A stretch of DNA of 64,000 nucleotides from UBA9076 sp964418835. GTDB taxonomy: Bacteria; Bacillota_I; Bacilli_A; Erysipelotrichales; Erysipelotrichaceae. Every line of letters begins with the position of its first letter. Positions within the stretch are counted from its first letter, which is position 1. Of the stretch, positions 17,496-27,040 are shown piece by piece. The stretch covers positions 1 to 64,000 of the forward strand of contig CAYQNJ010000006.1 of assembly GCA_964418835.1 (NCBI GenBank), in the 5' to 3' direction. The notes below the pieces were generated by a model. The model made no database searches. It was given only the letters and a program-made list of their open reading frames with translations, and was not told the DNA's origin. Position numbers and translations under genes: made by a program.

Positions 17496-18644
17496 ATGAG
17501 TCAATTCAAGAAGATTTTGACTAGTTTTATCATTCTTATTATGCTTTTGGGAAGTTTGTTCTCAAATTCAATTAGTACCAATATGGTATTAGCACAAAAT
17601 AGTGAAGAACCTATAGGTGATACTATTACAGTTGAGGAAGAAATGCCTTCTACTAATATGGAATCACCATCTATGGAAGAGTCCATAGTTGAAGGTGAAG
17701 ATAACGAAATAGATGTAACGATCGTAGAAGAGGTTAATGATACAACATTACCTGAAGTACCTTTAGTGGTTGAAGAAACACCAAATGTTTCTGCTTCACC
17801 TGAATCTACTCCAGTTAGTGAAGAAATAGTAGATGAAACTTCTTTACCAATTGAAACCCCATTAATAGGAGAAATTATTGAAGAAACTCCTTTACCTGAG
17901 GTTTCTCCTTCTGTAGAAGAAATAATTGAAAAAACAAAAGAGCCATTTGTAAATGAAATACATGATGGTGATTTTGTCATTTCAGGAACAGCAGAAGAAA
18001 ACGCATTGATTCAAATTAAGATAAATGATGAAGTATTTGAAATTATTGTTACTGAAACTAAAGAGTGGTTAGTTGAATTGATCAACCCTTTAGTGTTGGA
18101 TCAAGAAGTAATTATTAATGCTAAGTTAGAAAATAAAGAAATTAGTAATGATGTGAAGATAAAAGTATTACCTTTAGAAAAAACAGAAGAAGAGGTAATA
18201 GAAGAAGTTGTTGAAGAAGGAATTGATTTATTTCAACCTACTTATCCAGATGGGATTATTAATGATGATACTCCGATAAATTCAGAAGTTAATTATAATA
18301 TATTCCCTGAAACAAGCTTTTTAGGTTTATCTGGAATGATGATGTTTAGAAGCAGTGGTATGTTAAGAGCGATGGTAAGTCCTACTAACCCTGGACAAGT
18401 TACTACTTCTAAAACAGCAACACCTGTACCTGGAATGGTAAATACATGGGATATTACTGTAAGAATTGAAGGTAAAGATACACAAAAGACTTCTGATATA
18501 GTACTAGTGATAGATACATCTGGAAGTATGAATGATAATAATAGAATTACAGCAGCAAAAAATGCAGCAAAATCATTTGTGGAAACTTTGTTAGGGGAAG
18601 GAGCTTCCTCTGCTGATTACAAGAATTTCTGTAGTTTCTTTTGA
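17496..18644 (+). CDS. Giant vWA/CnaB adhesin, N-terminal part (frameshifted)
   Basis: This segment starts with a signal peptide (MSQFKKILTSFIILIMLL ... VLAQ). An acidic Glu/Val/Thr/Pro-rich region of about 110 residues with degenerate repeats follows. Next comes an Ig-like module (DGDFVISGTAEENALIQIKI ... IINAKLENKEI) and then the start of a von Willebrand A domain whose MIDAS motif DTSGSMN is intact. The frame ends in TGA at 18642. The same domain continues in the next frame (IRISVVSFDYYAHTNIG), so one extra base between about 18600 and 18640 has split a single gene. No homopolymer is present at the break. In the genome the protein was probably about 2,830 aa, secreted and attached at its C-terminus. 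Confidence 0.8.
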   Translation: MSQFKKILTSFIILIMLLGSLFSNSISTNMVLAQNSEEPIGDTITVEEEMPSTNMESPSMEESIVEGEDNEIDVTIVEEVNDTTLPEVPLVVEETPNVSASPESTPVSEEIVDETSLPIETPLIGEIIEETPLPEVSPSVEEIIEKTKEPFVNEIHDGDFVISGTAEENALIQIKINDEVFEIIVTETKEWLVELINPLVLDQEVIINAKLENKEISNDVKIKVLPLEKTEEEVIEEVVEEGIDLFQPTYPDGIINDDTPINSEVNYNIFPETSFLGLSGMMMFRSSGMLRAMVSPTNPGQVTTSKTATPVPGMVNTWDITVRIEGKDTQKTSDIVLVIDTSGSMNDNNRITAAKNAAKSFVETLLGEGASSADYKNFCSFF

Positions 18645-21600
18645 TTATTATGCACATACAAATATTGGTTTAACTAATTCAGTCAATAATTTAAATGATG
18701 CAATAAATAGTTTAGGCGCAGAAGGAGGAACATTCACTCAAGCGGGGATAAGACAAGCTCAAGCAATACTTGCAAATTCTGATGCAGATTATAAAAATAT
18801 AGTTTTATTATCGGATGGAGAACCGACATATAGTTATCAGATTAATAATCCAGATAATTACTTAGTTGAATATACAGGATATGGAGGACAAACTGGAACT
18901 TCAGTCCCTTCAAGTAGTTACCTAAATGTAAGAGTTGGTAGAGGAAATGATTTAAGAACCTGTTACAACTGTGAGTATAATTACTTTGGTAATGTGTATT
19001 ATCCTCAAGATGAAGGTAGAAGGTTGTTTTATAACCATGGAAACAGTGCTATTGCGGAAGCAGGTTTTGCAAAAACTGCTGGTAGCTCTGTATGGACTAT
19101 TGCGCTAGAAGCAGGAACTATAGGAACACCTATTTTGAATAGTATCGCAAGTCCTGGAAATTCATTTACTGCAGCACCTGCGGATTTAAATTCAATTTTC
19201 CAAAACATTGCAGGTAGTATTAGTTCAGCAGTAACAAACGCTACAGTAACTGACCCTATGGGAATGGGATTTACTATTCCTGTTGATAGTATTTCCGGAA
19301 TAATTACAGTGCCAGAAAATACAGCTAATTACGATAGTGCTGCTAATACTATTACGTGGAACCCAGGAACACTTACTATTCCAACTGAAACAGATCCAAC
19401 AGTTAAGTATGCTGAGTTAACATACAGAGTAGAAGTAACTGATGACATACTAAATGCCACACCTAATGGTGATACTTACTCTACAAATGGAAATACTGTA
19501 CTAACATATACTGATTATAATTGTGTTGTACAAACTGTAAACTTTGAAGTTCCAAGTGTTGATCCTATACTTTTAGTATTAGAAAAGAAGCTTATTGATA
19601 CACATGGAAATACAGTTACTGATGACGGAAGAGTTTTTACTGTACAAGTAACAAGTAATAATGGTTATAATCAGCTTTATTCTTTAACTGGTGGACAAAA
19701 AAGAATTCTTACAAACCTTAGACTAGAAGATACATATACCTTAAATGAAAATGGTTTTACGGGTACACCTGTAACTTTAAGTAGTGATTATAATACTACT
19801 TATAATGTATATGATACAGACACAAATACATTTGTGATTAGACAAGGAGATCCAGATTCTTCTGTATTAATAACTAATGTTGAAAAACCTTTAGGAGTTT
19901 TAACTATAAGCAAGGTATTTAAACCGATTATAAATCCACCTTTAAGATCTAGAGGTCTTAGAAATACTAGTCCTGTATTTGAATTTACAATAACTAATCC
20001 TAAGGGTGAGACCAGTATTATAAATCTTCAAGCAGGAGAAACAGTAAGTTTAGAAAACTTAATTTATGGAGAATATACAGTTATTGAAACAAATTCACAA
20101 GGATTTGTTAGTTCATATGAAGATGATTTTGGTGATACAACTGATGGTAAAGTAACTTTAAGTATAGATGATAAAGAACATAGTGTAACAATAACTAATT
20201 CACCAACCACAAACGATACTTATATTACTATAAACGGTGAAAAAATATGGAATGGAGGACCAATAGAGAATTATAATGCGATCCAATTAACATTAGTTAA
20301 AAATGGAACTCCTATGGATCCTCAACCAACATATACTGTGACACAAGGTCAAGGAGATTTATCTAACAGATTTTATTATCAATGGAATGACTTACAAAAA
20401 TATGATGATTCTGGAAAATTGATAGAGTATACAATTCAGGAAGATAATGTTCCTGCTAAGTATGAAGCTACTTATTCAGTTGATAAATTAACAGTCACAA
20501 ATACATATAATCCAGATATAACCGCAAGAACAGAAGCTAATAAAATATGGGTTAATGGTCCAACTCCTAGGGAAACAGTTTGGTTTAAGTTATATAGGCA
20601 AATTCCTAATGGAGTGGTTGAAGAGGTGCCAGAAGTTCCTTTAAGAGAACTTCCAAATGGAACTATAAAAGTAGAATGGTTAAATTTACCTGCAGAAGAT
20701 AATATGGGAAATACATATACTTACTCTGTTAAGGAAGTGGATGAAAATGGTAATCCTTTAACACTTGATAACTATAATATAGAAGAGAATGGATTAACTG
20801 TTACTAATACATATGTAATTCCTACTGATGTTAGTGTTACTGCGAATAAGATATGGGAAAATGGTCCAGAACCTAAGCCAGTAATTTATTTCAAATTATT
20901 TAGAACAAAAGGAATAGAAGAAACTGCTGTTGATGTTCCTGTAGTAGAGATAAACGGAACTAACTTACAAGCAGTTTGGAATAATCTTGAAAGAACAGAT
21001 ATAGAAGGTAATGAGTATGAATATATAGTTAAGGAAGTAAATGCGGTAGGAGAAGAGTTTACTCCAGAAAACTATTATCAATCAAAAAATGGTTATGATA
21101 TTAAAAATATATATGTAACTCCAAAAATAAAAATAACTGCTCAAAAGGATTGGGTAGATGGTGAATCATTAATAGGAGTAGTTACATTACAATTACAAAG
21201 ATCACTAGATGGTATTAATTTTACAGATTTATATGAACCAGTATTTATTGATGGAGAAGTTGATCAAGGTGCTGATGGAAATGCAGAATTTACAGCTTGG
21301 GTTTATACATGGAACTATGTAGAAAAGACTGATGAAAATGGAACTCCATATATATTTAAGGTTAAAGAATTAGAAATACCTAACTTTAATAGTACACAAA
21401 GTGAATTTGATGAATCTGTGGAGGGAGTTTTAAGTACAGTCATAACAAATACTTATATTTCACCAAAGATAACTTTAAATGCTAAAAAGATTTGGGTTAA
21501 TGGAAGTTCATTAGCAACAAGTGCTACATTTACATTACAAAGATCATCAAATGGCGGTGACTATGTTGATGTAGAAACAGTGACACTAGATGGAATCATA

Positions 21601-24600
21601 GATACTGGAGAACTAAATCCATGGATTTATACATGGAATAATTTAGATAAAACTGATACAGAAGGCTATGAATATACATATAAAGTAGTTGAAACACCAA
21701 TAGATAACTTTACTACAGAAGGTGGAGTTGTTAGTGCGAATTCAATTGCAAATGCATATGAAGCAACTATTACAAATACATATTCTTCACCAAAGATAAC
21801 TTTAAATGCTAAAAAGATTTGGGTTAATGGAAGTTCATTAGCAACAAGTGCTACATTTACATTACAAAGATCATCAAATGGTGGAGCAATTGAAGATATA
21901 GATCAAGTCACATTAGATGGGGTTGTGGATGAAGGTGAATTAGAACCATGGATTTATACATGGACTAATTTGGATAAAACAGATATAGATGGTTATGAAT
22001 ATTCTTACCAAGTAGTTGAAGCACCGATAGATAACTTTAATACATCAGGTGGATTAGATGTTGTTGAAACAACAGCAAATACATATGAAACAAGTATTAT
22101 AAATGAATATATACCTCCTCAAGAAGAAGTGATTGCAAGTAAGGTTTGGGAAAATGGACCTGATTTAAAACCTGATGTTTGGTTTAAGTTATATAGACAA
22201 ATTACTGGGGGAACTATAGAAGAAGCAGATGATGCTGAAGTTATTAAATTAGATGGCACTCAAGTTATTTGGCAAGATATCAAGCAAACTGATATTGATG
22301 GAAATAAATATACATTTACAGTAAAAGAAGTAAATGAGTTAGGGGAAGAATTTGAACCTGAAAACTATAAAAAACTTGAAGAAGGATTAACTGTCACAAA
22401 TACATATCAAATACCAAAAGTCGTTGTTAAAGCGACAAAAGTCTGGAATGGTGGAGATGATTTAACAAAAACAGCTACTTTCCAACTTCAAAACTCTATT
22501 GATGGTATTACATTTGATAGTGTAGGTACTACAGTAACTCTTGATGGAACTGTTGATGATGGTGCTGTTGGTAGTGGAGAATTAGTATCTTGGGTTTATA
22601 CTTGGGATAATGTTGATAAAACAGATATAAATGGTAATCCTTATACATTTAAAGTAGTAGAATCTTCAATAGAGAACTTTACTACAACAGGTGGTGTTGA
22701 TGTTGCTGAAACAACAGAAAATTTATTTGAAACAACCATTACAAATGTGTATACACCAGAAACAATAAGTTATAACATTATAAAAAAATGGAATAATAGT
22801 GGTGTTAAAATAATTGATATTCCAGAATCAGTAAGAATTACATTAACAAGAAAATCTACTGGTGCTACTTTTGAAGATGTTCAAACTGTAATTTTAAACG
22901 TAGATAATAGTTGGCAAGAAACAATTAGCAACCTACCAAAAAATGATGATAGAGGAAATTTATATGAATACGCTGTAAGAGAAGAACAAGTTCCTGGATA
23001 TGGCGAACCAACTTATGAATTTGCTAATAATACATTTACAGTAACAAACGAAAGAAATGTTGTGACTAAGTCTGTTACTAAAAAATGGGTTAGTATTGAA
23101 GGTGAAAAGACTCCAGCTGAAATCACTTATGTATTACTACAAGATGGCAGTGAAATAGCTAGAGAAACAGTTACGTCTCCTTATTCATACACATTTGAAA
23201 TTGATGAAGAAGGTAATGCATTACCAGAGTATAATATCGTTGATAATAAAAATTATGATTATACAATACAAGAATTAGACATTGAAGGTTATACTTCAAC
23301 AGTTAATCAAGAAACAGGTGAAGTATTAAACACACAAGATACTATTAGTAAAACTGTAACTAAAGCTTGGATTAATAATACAAATGTAGCTAACCCAATA
23401 GAAGTTGAAGTTGAACTACATAGAAATAATACAAAGTATAGAGATTCAATTATTTTAAATGAAGCTAATAATTGGACACATGAATTTATTAACTTACCTG
23501 AGTTTGATGAAAATGGTAATGAATATAATTATACTTTTGTAGAAACTAATGTTCCTGATGGATATACAGTTAATGTAGATAATACAACTGGAATAATTAC
23601 AAATACAAAAGATGTTATTAGTAAAACTGTTTCTAAAGTTTGGATAAATACAAGTGCAGACCCAAATCCAACATCAGTTATAGTAAATCTAACCAGAAGT
23701 GACGGGGATGTTCTTGAACAAGAATTGAGTGTGGATAATGATTGGACTTACACTTGGAATAATCTTCCAACACACGATGCTAATGGGAATCCTTTTACTT
23801 ATGCAATAAGTGAAAACACTGTTACTGGTTATGGTACAAATATTGATCAAACAACAGGTGTAATAACTAATACAAAAGATGTTAAGAATATAGAAGTAAC
23901 TAAGGATTGGAAAACAATTGAGGGTGAAGATAAACCAGAATCTATAACTATTAATTTGCTAAGAAATAATGAATTTTATAAGTCAACAACACTAACAGAT
24001 GAGCCATGGACTTATACATTTGAAAACCTTCCTATCAAAGATCTAAATGGTGATGACTATATTTATACACTAAGTGAAGAAGAGATTCTTGGTTATACAA
24101 CAAGTATTGATAATAATACATTTACTGTTACAAACACTCAAAAATCTACTGAATTTATAGTAAGTAAATCATGGATAAATACCACAGGACAATCAAACCC
24201 AAGTTCTGTAACGATTCATTTGTATAAAGGTGAAGATTTAATTGATACTCAAACTTTAAATGAAGCTAACAATTGGTCTCATACCTATAGCAACTTACCA
24301 CTAACTGATCCAAGTGGAAATGATTATATTTATAAGATAACTGAGGATGAGATTATTGGTTATGATTCTATAGTTAATAATGAAACAAAGACAATAGAAA
24401 ATACAATTAATACTACTCAAGTTTCAATAGAAAAAGTATGGAATCCTATTGATGGAGAAACAATTCCTGAGTCTATTGTAATTAAACTATTACAAGATAA
24501 TAAAGATTATAAGGATGTTACACTAACACCAAACACATTGACTCATACCTTTGAAAATCTACCAACTCACTCTACGAATGGAACACAACATGATTACACA

Positions 24601-25995
24601 GTAATAGAAGTACCACATGATGGCTATGATTCTGAAATTAATAAAGTAGAAGGTGTATTTGTAATCGCAAACACTCAAAAGACTACTAGTAAATCAGTAA
24701 GTAAGAAGTGGGTAAATAATAGCGATGAACCAAATCCTACCGAAGTAACTGCGGTATTAAATAGAAATGGCGAAGAGTATAAAACTCAAGTATTAAATCA
24801 AGATAATGGTTGGGCATTTACTTGGGATAACTTACCTCTTACAGATTCAACTGGTAAAGCTTATGAATACACTGTTGATGAAAAAGAAGTTGTTGGATAT
24901 AACAAAGCAATAGATAGTGATGTTATTACAAACACTAAAGAAGTTATTTCATTAGAAGTAAGTAAGACATGGAATGATGAAAGTGGTGGAATTAATAAAC
25001 CAACAAGTATCACTGTTAATTTATATAGAAATGATTCAACAGAAGTTTATAAATCATTAGAGTTATCACAAGGTGGTAATGCTAATCTATGGATTGGTGA
25101 GTTTACTAATTTGCCAAAGTATAATCAAGCTGGAGAACAAATAGAATATACTATTGATGAAGTTGATGTACCAGGTTATGAAAAAGTAGTTAATGATTAC
25201 AGTATTACAAACACAAGAATCTTCATAACTATTCCAGTTACTAAAGAATGGATTAAACTTGATACTGAAGGTTTCCCTAAATCAATAACTTATAAGTTAT
25301 TAAGAGATGGTTTAGTAGTATCTACACAAACGGTTTATGAAACTGATTGGAACTATGAATTTACAACTGATTCTAATGGAAACAAACTACCTCAAACAAA
25401 TCCATTAACTGGTGAAGACTATGAATATACTGTAGAAGAAGAAAACCTTCCAGGATATGAATCAAAGGTTGAAGAATTAAATGTAATAAATACACAAATA
25501 CTTATTGATGTTGAAGTTAATAAAGTTTGGGTAGGTGGAAACAAACCTAATACAACTATTGAACTATGGAAACAAGGCAAAGATGCTTCAGGTAATGAAA
25601 TAAATGAAAAAGTAGATGAGTTTATAGCAACATCTACTGAAACAACAAAAATATTTGAAAACCTACCAGAATATGATCCTAGTGGTAGTAAATATAATTA
25701 TTATGTATTAGAACCTGAAGTGCCAACAAACTATACAAAAACAATTGAAGGGTTAACAGTAACAAACACCTTCAAAAAACCAGTTACACCAACAGACCCT
25801 CCAAAAGATCCAGAAGTAAAATGGACTTGTGCAGATGAAGGTAAGATTTGGAATGAAGAAAAGCAAATGTGTGTATTTGCTTATAAAGCTCCAAATACTT
25901 CATCAAATAACTCTGTGTTTATATGGATAGCATCATTATTTATTTCAACAATATTGTTTGTATGGAATAATTTAAAACATAGAAGAATTTCTTAA
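18622..25995 (+). CDS. Giant vWA/CnaB adhesin, repeat and anchor part
   Basis: The frame opens at about 18622 with the rest of the vWA domain (RISVVSFDYYAH, the MIDAS segment LLSDGEPT); the first start codon is a GTG at 18994. After vWA come a beta-rich link, two SpaA-like domains, then 19 consecutive CnaB-type modules of about 80-110 residues recognised by KxW(V/I/N)...NLP.....G..Y.Y.V.E....Y. Such domains often form intramolecular Lys-Asn isopeptide bonds and build rigid stalks. The C-terminus has a short Pro/Thr linker, CADEGKIWNEEKQMC, a single helix (SVFIWIASLFISTILFVW) and a basic tail. No LPXTG motif is visible. Predicted role is host or substrate adhesion by a long stalk with a vWA tip. 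Confidence 0.85.
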   Translation, partial: RISVVSFDYYAHTNIGLTNSVNNLNDAINSLGAEGGTFTQAGIRQAQAILANSDADYKNIVLLSDGEPTYSYQINNPDNYLVEYTGYGGQTGTSVPSSSYLNVRVGRGNDLRTCYNCEYNYFGNVYYPQDEGRRLFYNHGNSAIAEAGFAKTAGSSVWTIALEAGTIGTPILNSIASPGNSFTAAPADLNSIFQNIAGSISSAVTNATVTDPMGMGFTIPVDSISGIITVPENTANYDSAANTITWNPGTLTIPTETDPTVKYAELTYRVEVTDDILNATPNGDTYSTNGNTVLTYTDYNCVVQTVNFEVPSVDPILLVLEKKLIDTHGNTVTDDGRVFTVQVTSNNGYNQLYSLTGGQKRILTNLRLEDTYTLNENGFTGTPVTLSSDYNTTYNVYDTDTNTFVIRQGDPDSSVLITNVEKPLGVLTISKVFKPIINPPLRSRGLRNTSPVFEFTITNPKGETSIINLQAGETVSLENLIYGEYTVIETNSQGFVSSYEDDFGDTTDGKVTLSIDDKEHSVTITNSPTTNDTYITINGEKIWNGGPIENYNAIQLTLVKNGTPMDPQPTYTVTQGQGDLSNRFYYQWNDLQKYDDSGKLIEYTIQEDNVPAKYEATYSVDKLTVTNTYNPDITARTEANKIWVNGPTPRETVWFKLYRQIPNGVVEEVPEVPLRELPNGTIKVEWLNLPAEDNMGNTYTYSVKEVDENGNPLTLDNYNIEENGLTVTNTYVIPTDVSVTANKIWENGPEPKPVIYFKLFRTKGIEETAVDVPVVEINGTNLQAVWNNLERTDIEGNEYEYIVKEVNAVGEEFTPENYYQSKNGYDIKNIYVTPKIKITAQKDWVDGESLIGVVTLQLQRSLDGINFTDLYEPVFIDGEVDQGADGNAEFTAWVYTWNYVEKTDENGTPYIFKVKELEIPNFNSTQSEFDESVEGVLSTVITNTYISPKITLNAKKIWVNGSSLATSATFTLQRSSNGGDYVDVETVTLDGIIDTGELNPWIYTWNNLDKTDTEGYEYTYKVVETPIDNFTTEGGVVSANSIANAYEATITNTYSSPKITLNAKKIWVNGSSLATSATFTLQRSSNGGAIEDIDQVTLDGVVDEGELEPWIYTWTNLDKTDIDGYEYSYQVVEAPIDNFNTSGGLDVVETTANTYETSIINEYIPPQEEVIASKVWENGPDLKPDVWFKLYRQITGGTIEEADDAEVIKLDGTQVIWQDIKQTDIDGNKYTFTVKEVNELGEEFEPENYKKLEEGLTVTNTYQIPKVVVKATKVWNGGDDLTKTATFQLQNSIDGITFDSVGTTVTLDGTVDDGAVGSGELVSWVYTWDNVDKTDINGNPYTFKVVESSIENFTTTGGVDVAETTENLFETTITNVYTPETISYNIIKKWNNSGVKIIDIPESVRITLTRKSTGATFEDVQTVILNVDNSWQETISNLPKNDDRGNLYEYAVREEQVPGYGEPTYEFANNTFTVTNERNVVTKSVTKKWVSIEGEKTPAEITYVLLQDGSEIARETVTSPYSYTFEIDEEGNALPEYNIVDNKNYDYTIQELDIEGYTSTVNQETGEVLNTQDTISKTVTKAWINNTNVANPIEVEVELHRNNTKYRDSIILNEANNWTHEFINLPEFDENGNEYNYTFVETNVPDGYTVNVDNTTGIITNTKDVISKTVSKVWINTSADPNPTSVIVNLTRSDGDVLEQELSVDNDWTYTWNNLPTHDANGNPFTYAISENTVTGYGTNIDQTTGVITNTKDVKNIEVTKDWKTIEGEDKPESITINLLRNNEFYKSTTLTDEPWTYTFENLPIKDLNGDDYIYTLSEEEILGYTTSIDNNTFTVTNTQKSTEFIVSKSWINTTGQSNPSSVTIHLYKGEDLIDTQTLNEANNWSHTYSNLPLTDPSGNDYIYKITEDEIIGYDSIVNNETKTIENTINTTQVSIEKVWNPIDGETIPESIVIKLLQDNKDYKDVTLTPNTLTHTFENLPTHSTNGTQHDYTVIEVPHDGYDSEINKVEGVFVIANTQKTTSKSVSKKWVNNSDEPNPTEVTAVLNRNGEEYKTQVLNQDNGWAFTWDNLPLTDSTGKAYEYTVDEKEVVGYNKAIDSDVITNTKEVISLEVSKTWNDESGGINKPTSITVNLYRNDSTEVYKSLELSQGGNANLWIGEFTNLPKYNQAGEQIEYTIDEVDVPGYEKVVNDYSITNTRIFITIPVTKEWIKLDTEGFPKSITYKLLRDGLVVSTQTVYETDWNYEFTTDSNGNKLPQTNPLTGEDYEYTVEEENLPGYESKVEELNVINTQILIDVEVNKVWVGGNKPNTTIELWKQGKDASGNEINEKVDEFIATSTETTKIFENLPEYDPSGSKYNYYVLEPEVPTNYTKTIEGLTVTNTFKKPVTPTDPPKDPEVKWTCADEGKIWNEEKQMCVFAYKAPNTSSNNSVFIWIASLFISTILFVWNNLKHRRIS
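21460..21554 (+). repeat. 95-bp perfect direct repeat, copy 1
   Basis: Identical at every base to 21787-21881. It covers the start of the fifth CnaB module (ITLNAKKIWVNGSSLATSAT region). The distance of 327 bp equals one module, 109 codons. Confidence 0.9.
21787..21881 (+). repeat. 95-bp perfect direct repeat, copy 2
   Basis: Second identical copy, at the start of the sixth CnaB module. Flanking module sequence has already diverged, pointing to recent duplication or gene conversion. Confidence 0.9.
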
Positions 25996-26026
25996 ATTAA
26001 CTTACTCGGATTTTTTCATACCCCCC

Positions 26027-26061
26027 AATTAAGCGAATAGTAAAAAACTATTCGCTTAATT
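26027..26061. terminator. Perfect 15-bp inverted repeat after the adhesin gene
   Basis: The arms aattaagcgaatagt / actattcgcttaatt with a 5-A loop form a perfect hairpin after a C6 run. No T run follows on the plus strand, so it is not a classical terminator, though its position after the adhesin suggests one. Confidence 0.5.
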
Positions 26062-26083
26062 ACTAAAAAATGATATTTACTTC

Positions 26084-26112
26084 TTGATTTGTACTATTTC
26101 TCATGGTATTAT
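26084..26112 (+). promoter_or_regulatory. Promoter of rpmE
   Basis: TTGATT and TATTAT are separated by 17 bp; TATAAT overlaps at 26110-26115. It lies about 60 bp before rpmE. Confidence 0.55.
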
Positions 26113-26115
26113 AAT

Positions 26116-26160
26116 CAAGCACTTACTTTAAATCCGCAAGTGATTTAAGGCGGAAGGGAG
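26116..26160 (+). promoter_or_regulatory. rpmE leader: Possible L31 autoregulatory leader
   Basis: In the rpmE leader, ctttaaat can pair with atttaag, while cactt upstream and gcgg downstream can pair with aagtg and ccgc in the enclosed loop. The competing or pseudoknot-like pairing resembles ribosomal protein leaders; L31 leaders are known in Firmicutes. I have not folded it or matched it to a covariance model. Confidence 0.4.
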
Positions 26161-26169
26161 AGATAACTT

Positions 26170-26382
26170 ATGAAAACAGGAATTCATCCAAAATACGAAA
26201 AAACTACAGTAGTATGTACTAGCTGTGGTAATGAGTTTGAAACTGGATCAACTAAAAAAGATATCAAGGTAGACACTTGCTCTAATTGTCATCCATTCTT
26301 TACAGGTAGACAACGTTTCGCTGCTGCTCAAGGACGTATTGAGAAGTTTAATAAAAAGTTTGGTTTAAAAGAAGAAGAATAA
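26170..26382 (+). CDS. rpmE: 50S ribosomal protein L31 (zinc-binding type)
   Basis: The 70-aa protein begins MKTGIHPKYEKTTVVCTSC and continues to CSNCHPFFTGRQ, so the CxxC pairs of the zinc-containing C+ form are kept. Zinc-free paralogues replace L31 under zinc limitation; none is seen here. Position directly before tdk-prfA matches Bacillus order, except that rho is missing upstream. It has its own promoter and terminator. Confidence 0.95.
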   Translation: MKTGIHPKYEKTTVVCTSCGNEFETGSTKKDIKVDTCSNCHPFFTGRQRFAAAQGRIEKFNKKFGLKEEE

Positions 26383-26404
26383 GGGTATAAGTCCTTATTT
26401 TTTA
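26378..26404 (+). terminator. Terminator of rpmE
   Basis: A 7-bp stem (aataagg / ccttatt) with an 8-nt loop and T run overlaps the rpmE stop codon. Confidence 0.75.
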
Positions 26405-26430
26405 TTATAATGATATAAGAGGATAAATTT

Positions 26431-27036
26431 ATGAGTATGATGTACAATCAATATCGACCAGGTTGGGTTGAAGTAATCGCAGGCTGTATGTTTGCGGGAA
26501 AAACAGAAGAATTAATAAGAAGAATAAAAGTATTAGAATTCGCAAAGAAAAATATAAAAATATTTAAACCAGCAATAGATGATAGATATAGTGTTACAAA
26601 AATAGTTTCTCATGCTGGTAGTAGTGTAGAAGCGTTGGTTATTAGTAAGGCGATTGACATATTTGATTATATAGATGAATCTACAGATGTTGTAGCAATT
26701 GATGAAGTTCAATTCTTTGATGAAGCAATTACTGAGGTATGTGATATTCTTGCAAAACAAGGTAAAAGAGTAATGGTAGCTGGATTAGATACTGATTTTA
26801 GAGGTGAACCCTTTGGTATGATGTCAACGCTTATTACTGAGGCTGAGTTTGTTACTAAACTAACTGCAGTATGTAGTGTGTGTGGTTCTCCTGCAACACG
26901 TACTCAAAGACTTGTGGATGGTAATCCTGCAAGCTACAATGATCCACTAATTCTTGTAGGGGCTAGTGAATCTTATGAAGCTAGATGTAGACATTGTCAT
27001 GAAGTAAAAGATAAAGTTTCAAAAATAAAGAGGTAA
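26431..27036 (+). CDS. tdk: Thymidine kinase (type II)
   Basis: Tdk phosphorylates thymidine to dTMP in nucleoside salvage. The P-loop is GCMFAGKTEELIRRI, the DEVQFF motif carries the catalytic region, and the lasso domain has zinc ligands CSVCG and RCRHC. The product is 201 aa, normal for the homotetrameric TK1-like family. It lies 4 bp upstream of prfA in the conserved rpmE-tdk-prfA-prmC order. The start MSMMYNQYRPGWVEV has two nearby ATGs; the first was kept because agagga is correctly spaced. Confidence 0.95.
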   Translation: MSMMYNQYRPGWVEVIAGCMFAGKTEELIRRIKVLEFAKKNIKIFKPAIDDRYSVTKIVSHAGSSVEALVISKAIDIFDYIDESTDVVAIDEVQFFDEAITEVCDILAKQGKRVMVAGLDTDFRGEPFGMMSTLITEAEFVTKLTAVCSVCGSPATRTQRLVDGNPASYNDPLILVGASESYEARCRHCHEVKDKVSKIKR

Positions 27037-27040
27037 TAAT

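Noticed and set aside
17468..17524. Mini-frame MKKLVGVELNESIQEDFD as a leader peptide before the adhesin
   Set aside because: It overlaps the adhesin start in another frame, has no regulatory codon run and contains the adhesin ribosome site. It is probably chance.
17496..26061. Adhesin region as a mobile element
   Set aside because: No transposase, integrase, target duplication or terminal inverted repeats were found at its borders; the single hairpin at 26027 is not enough.
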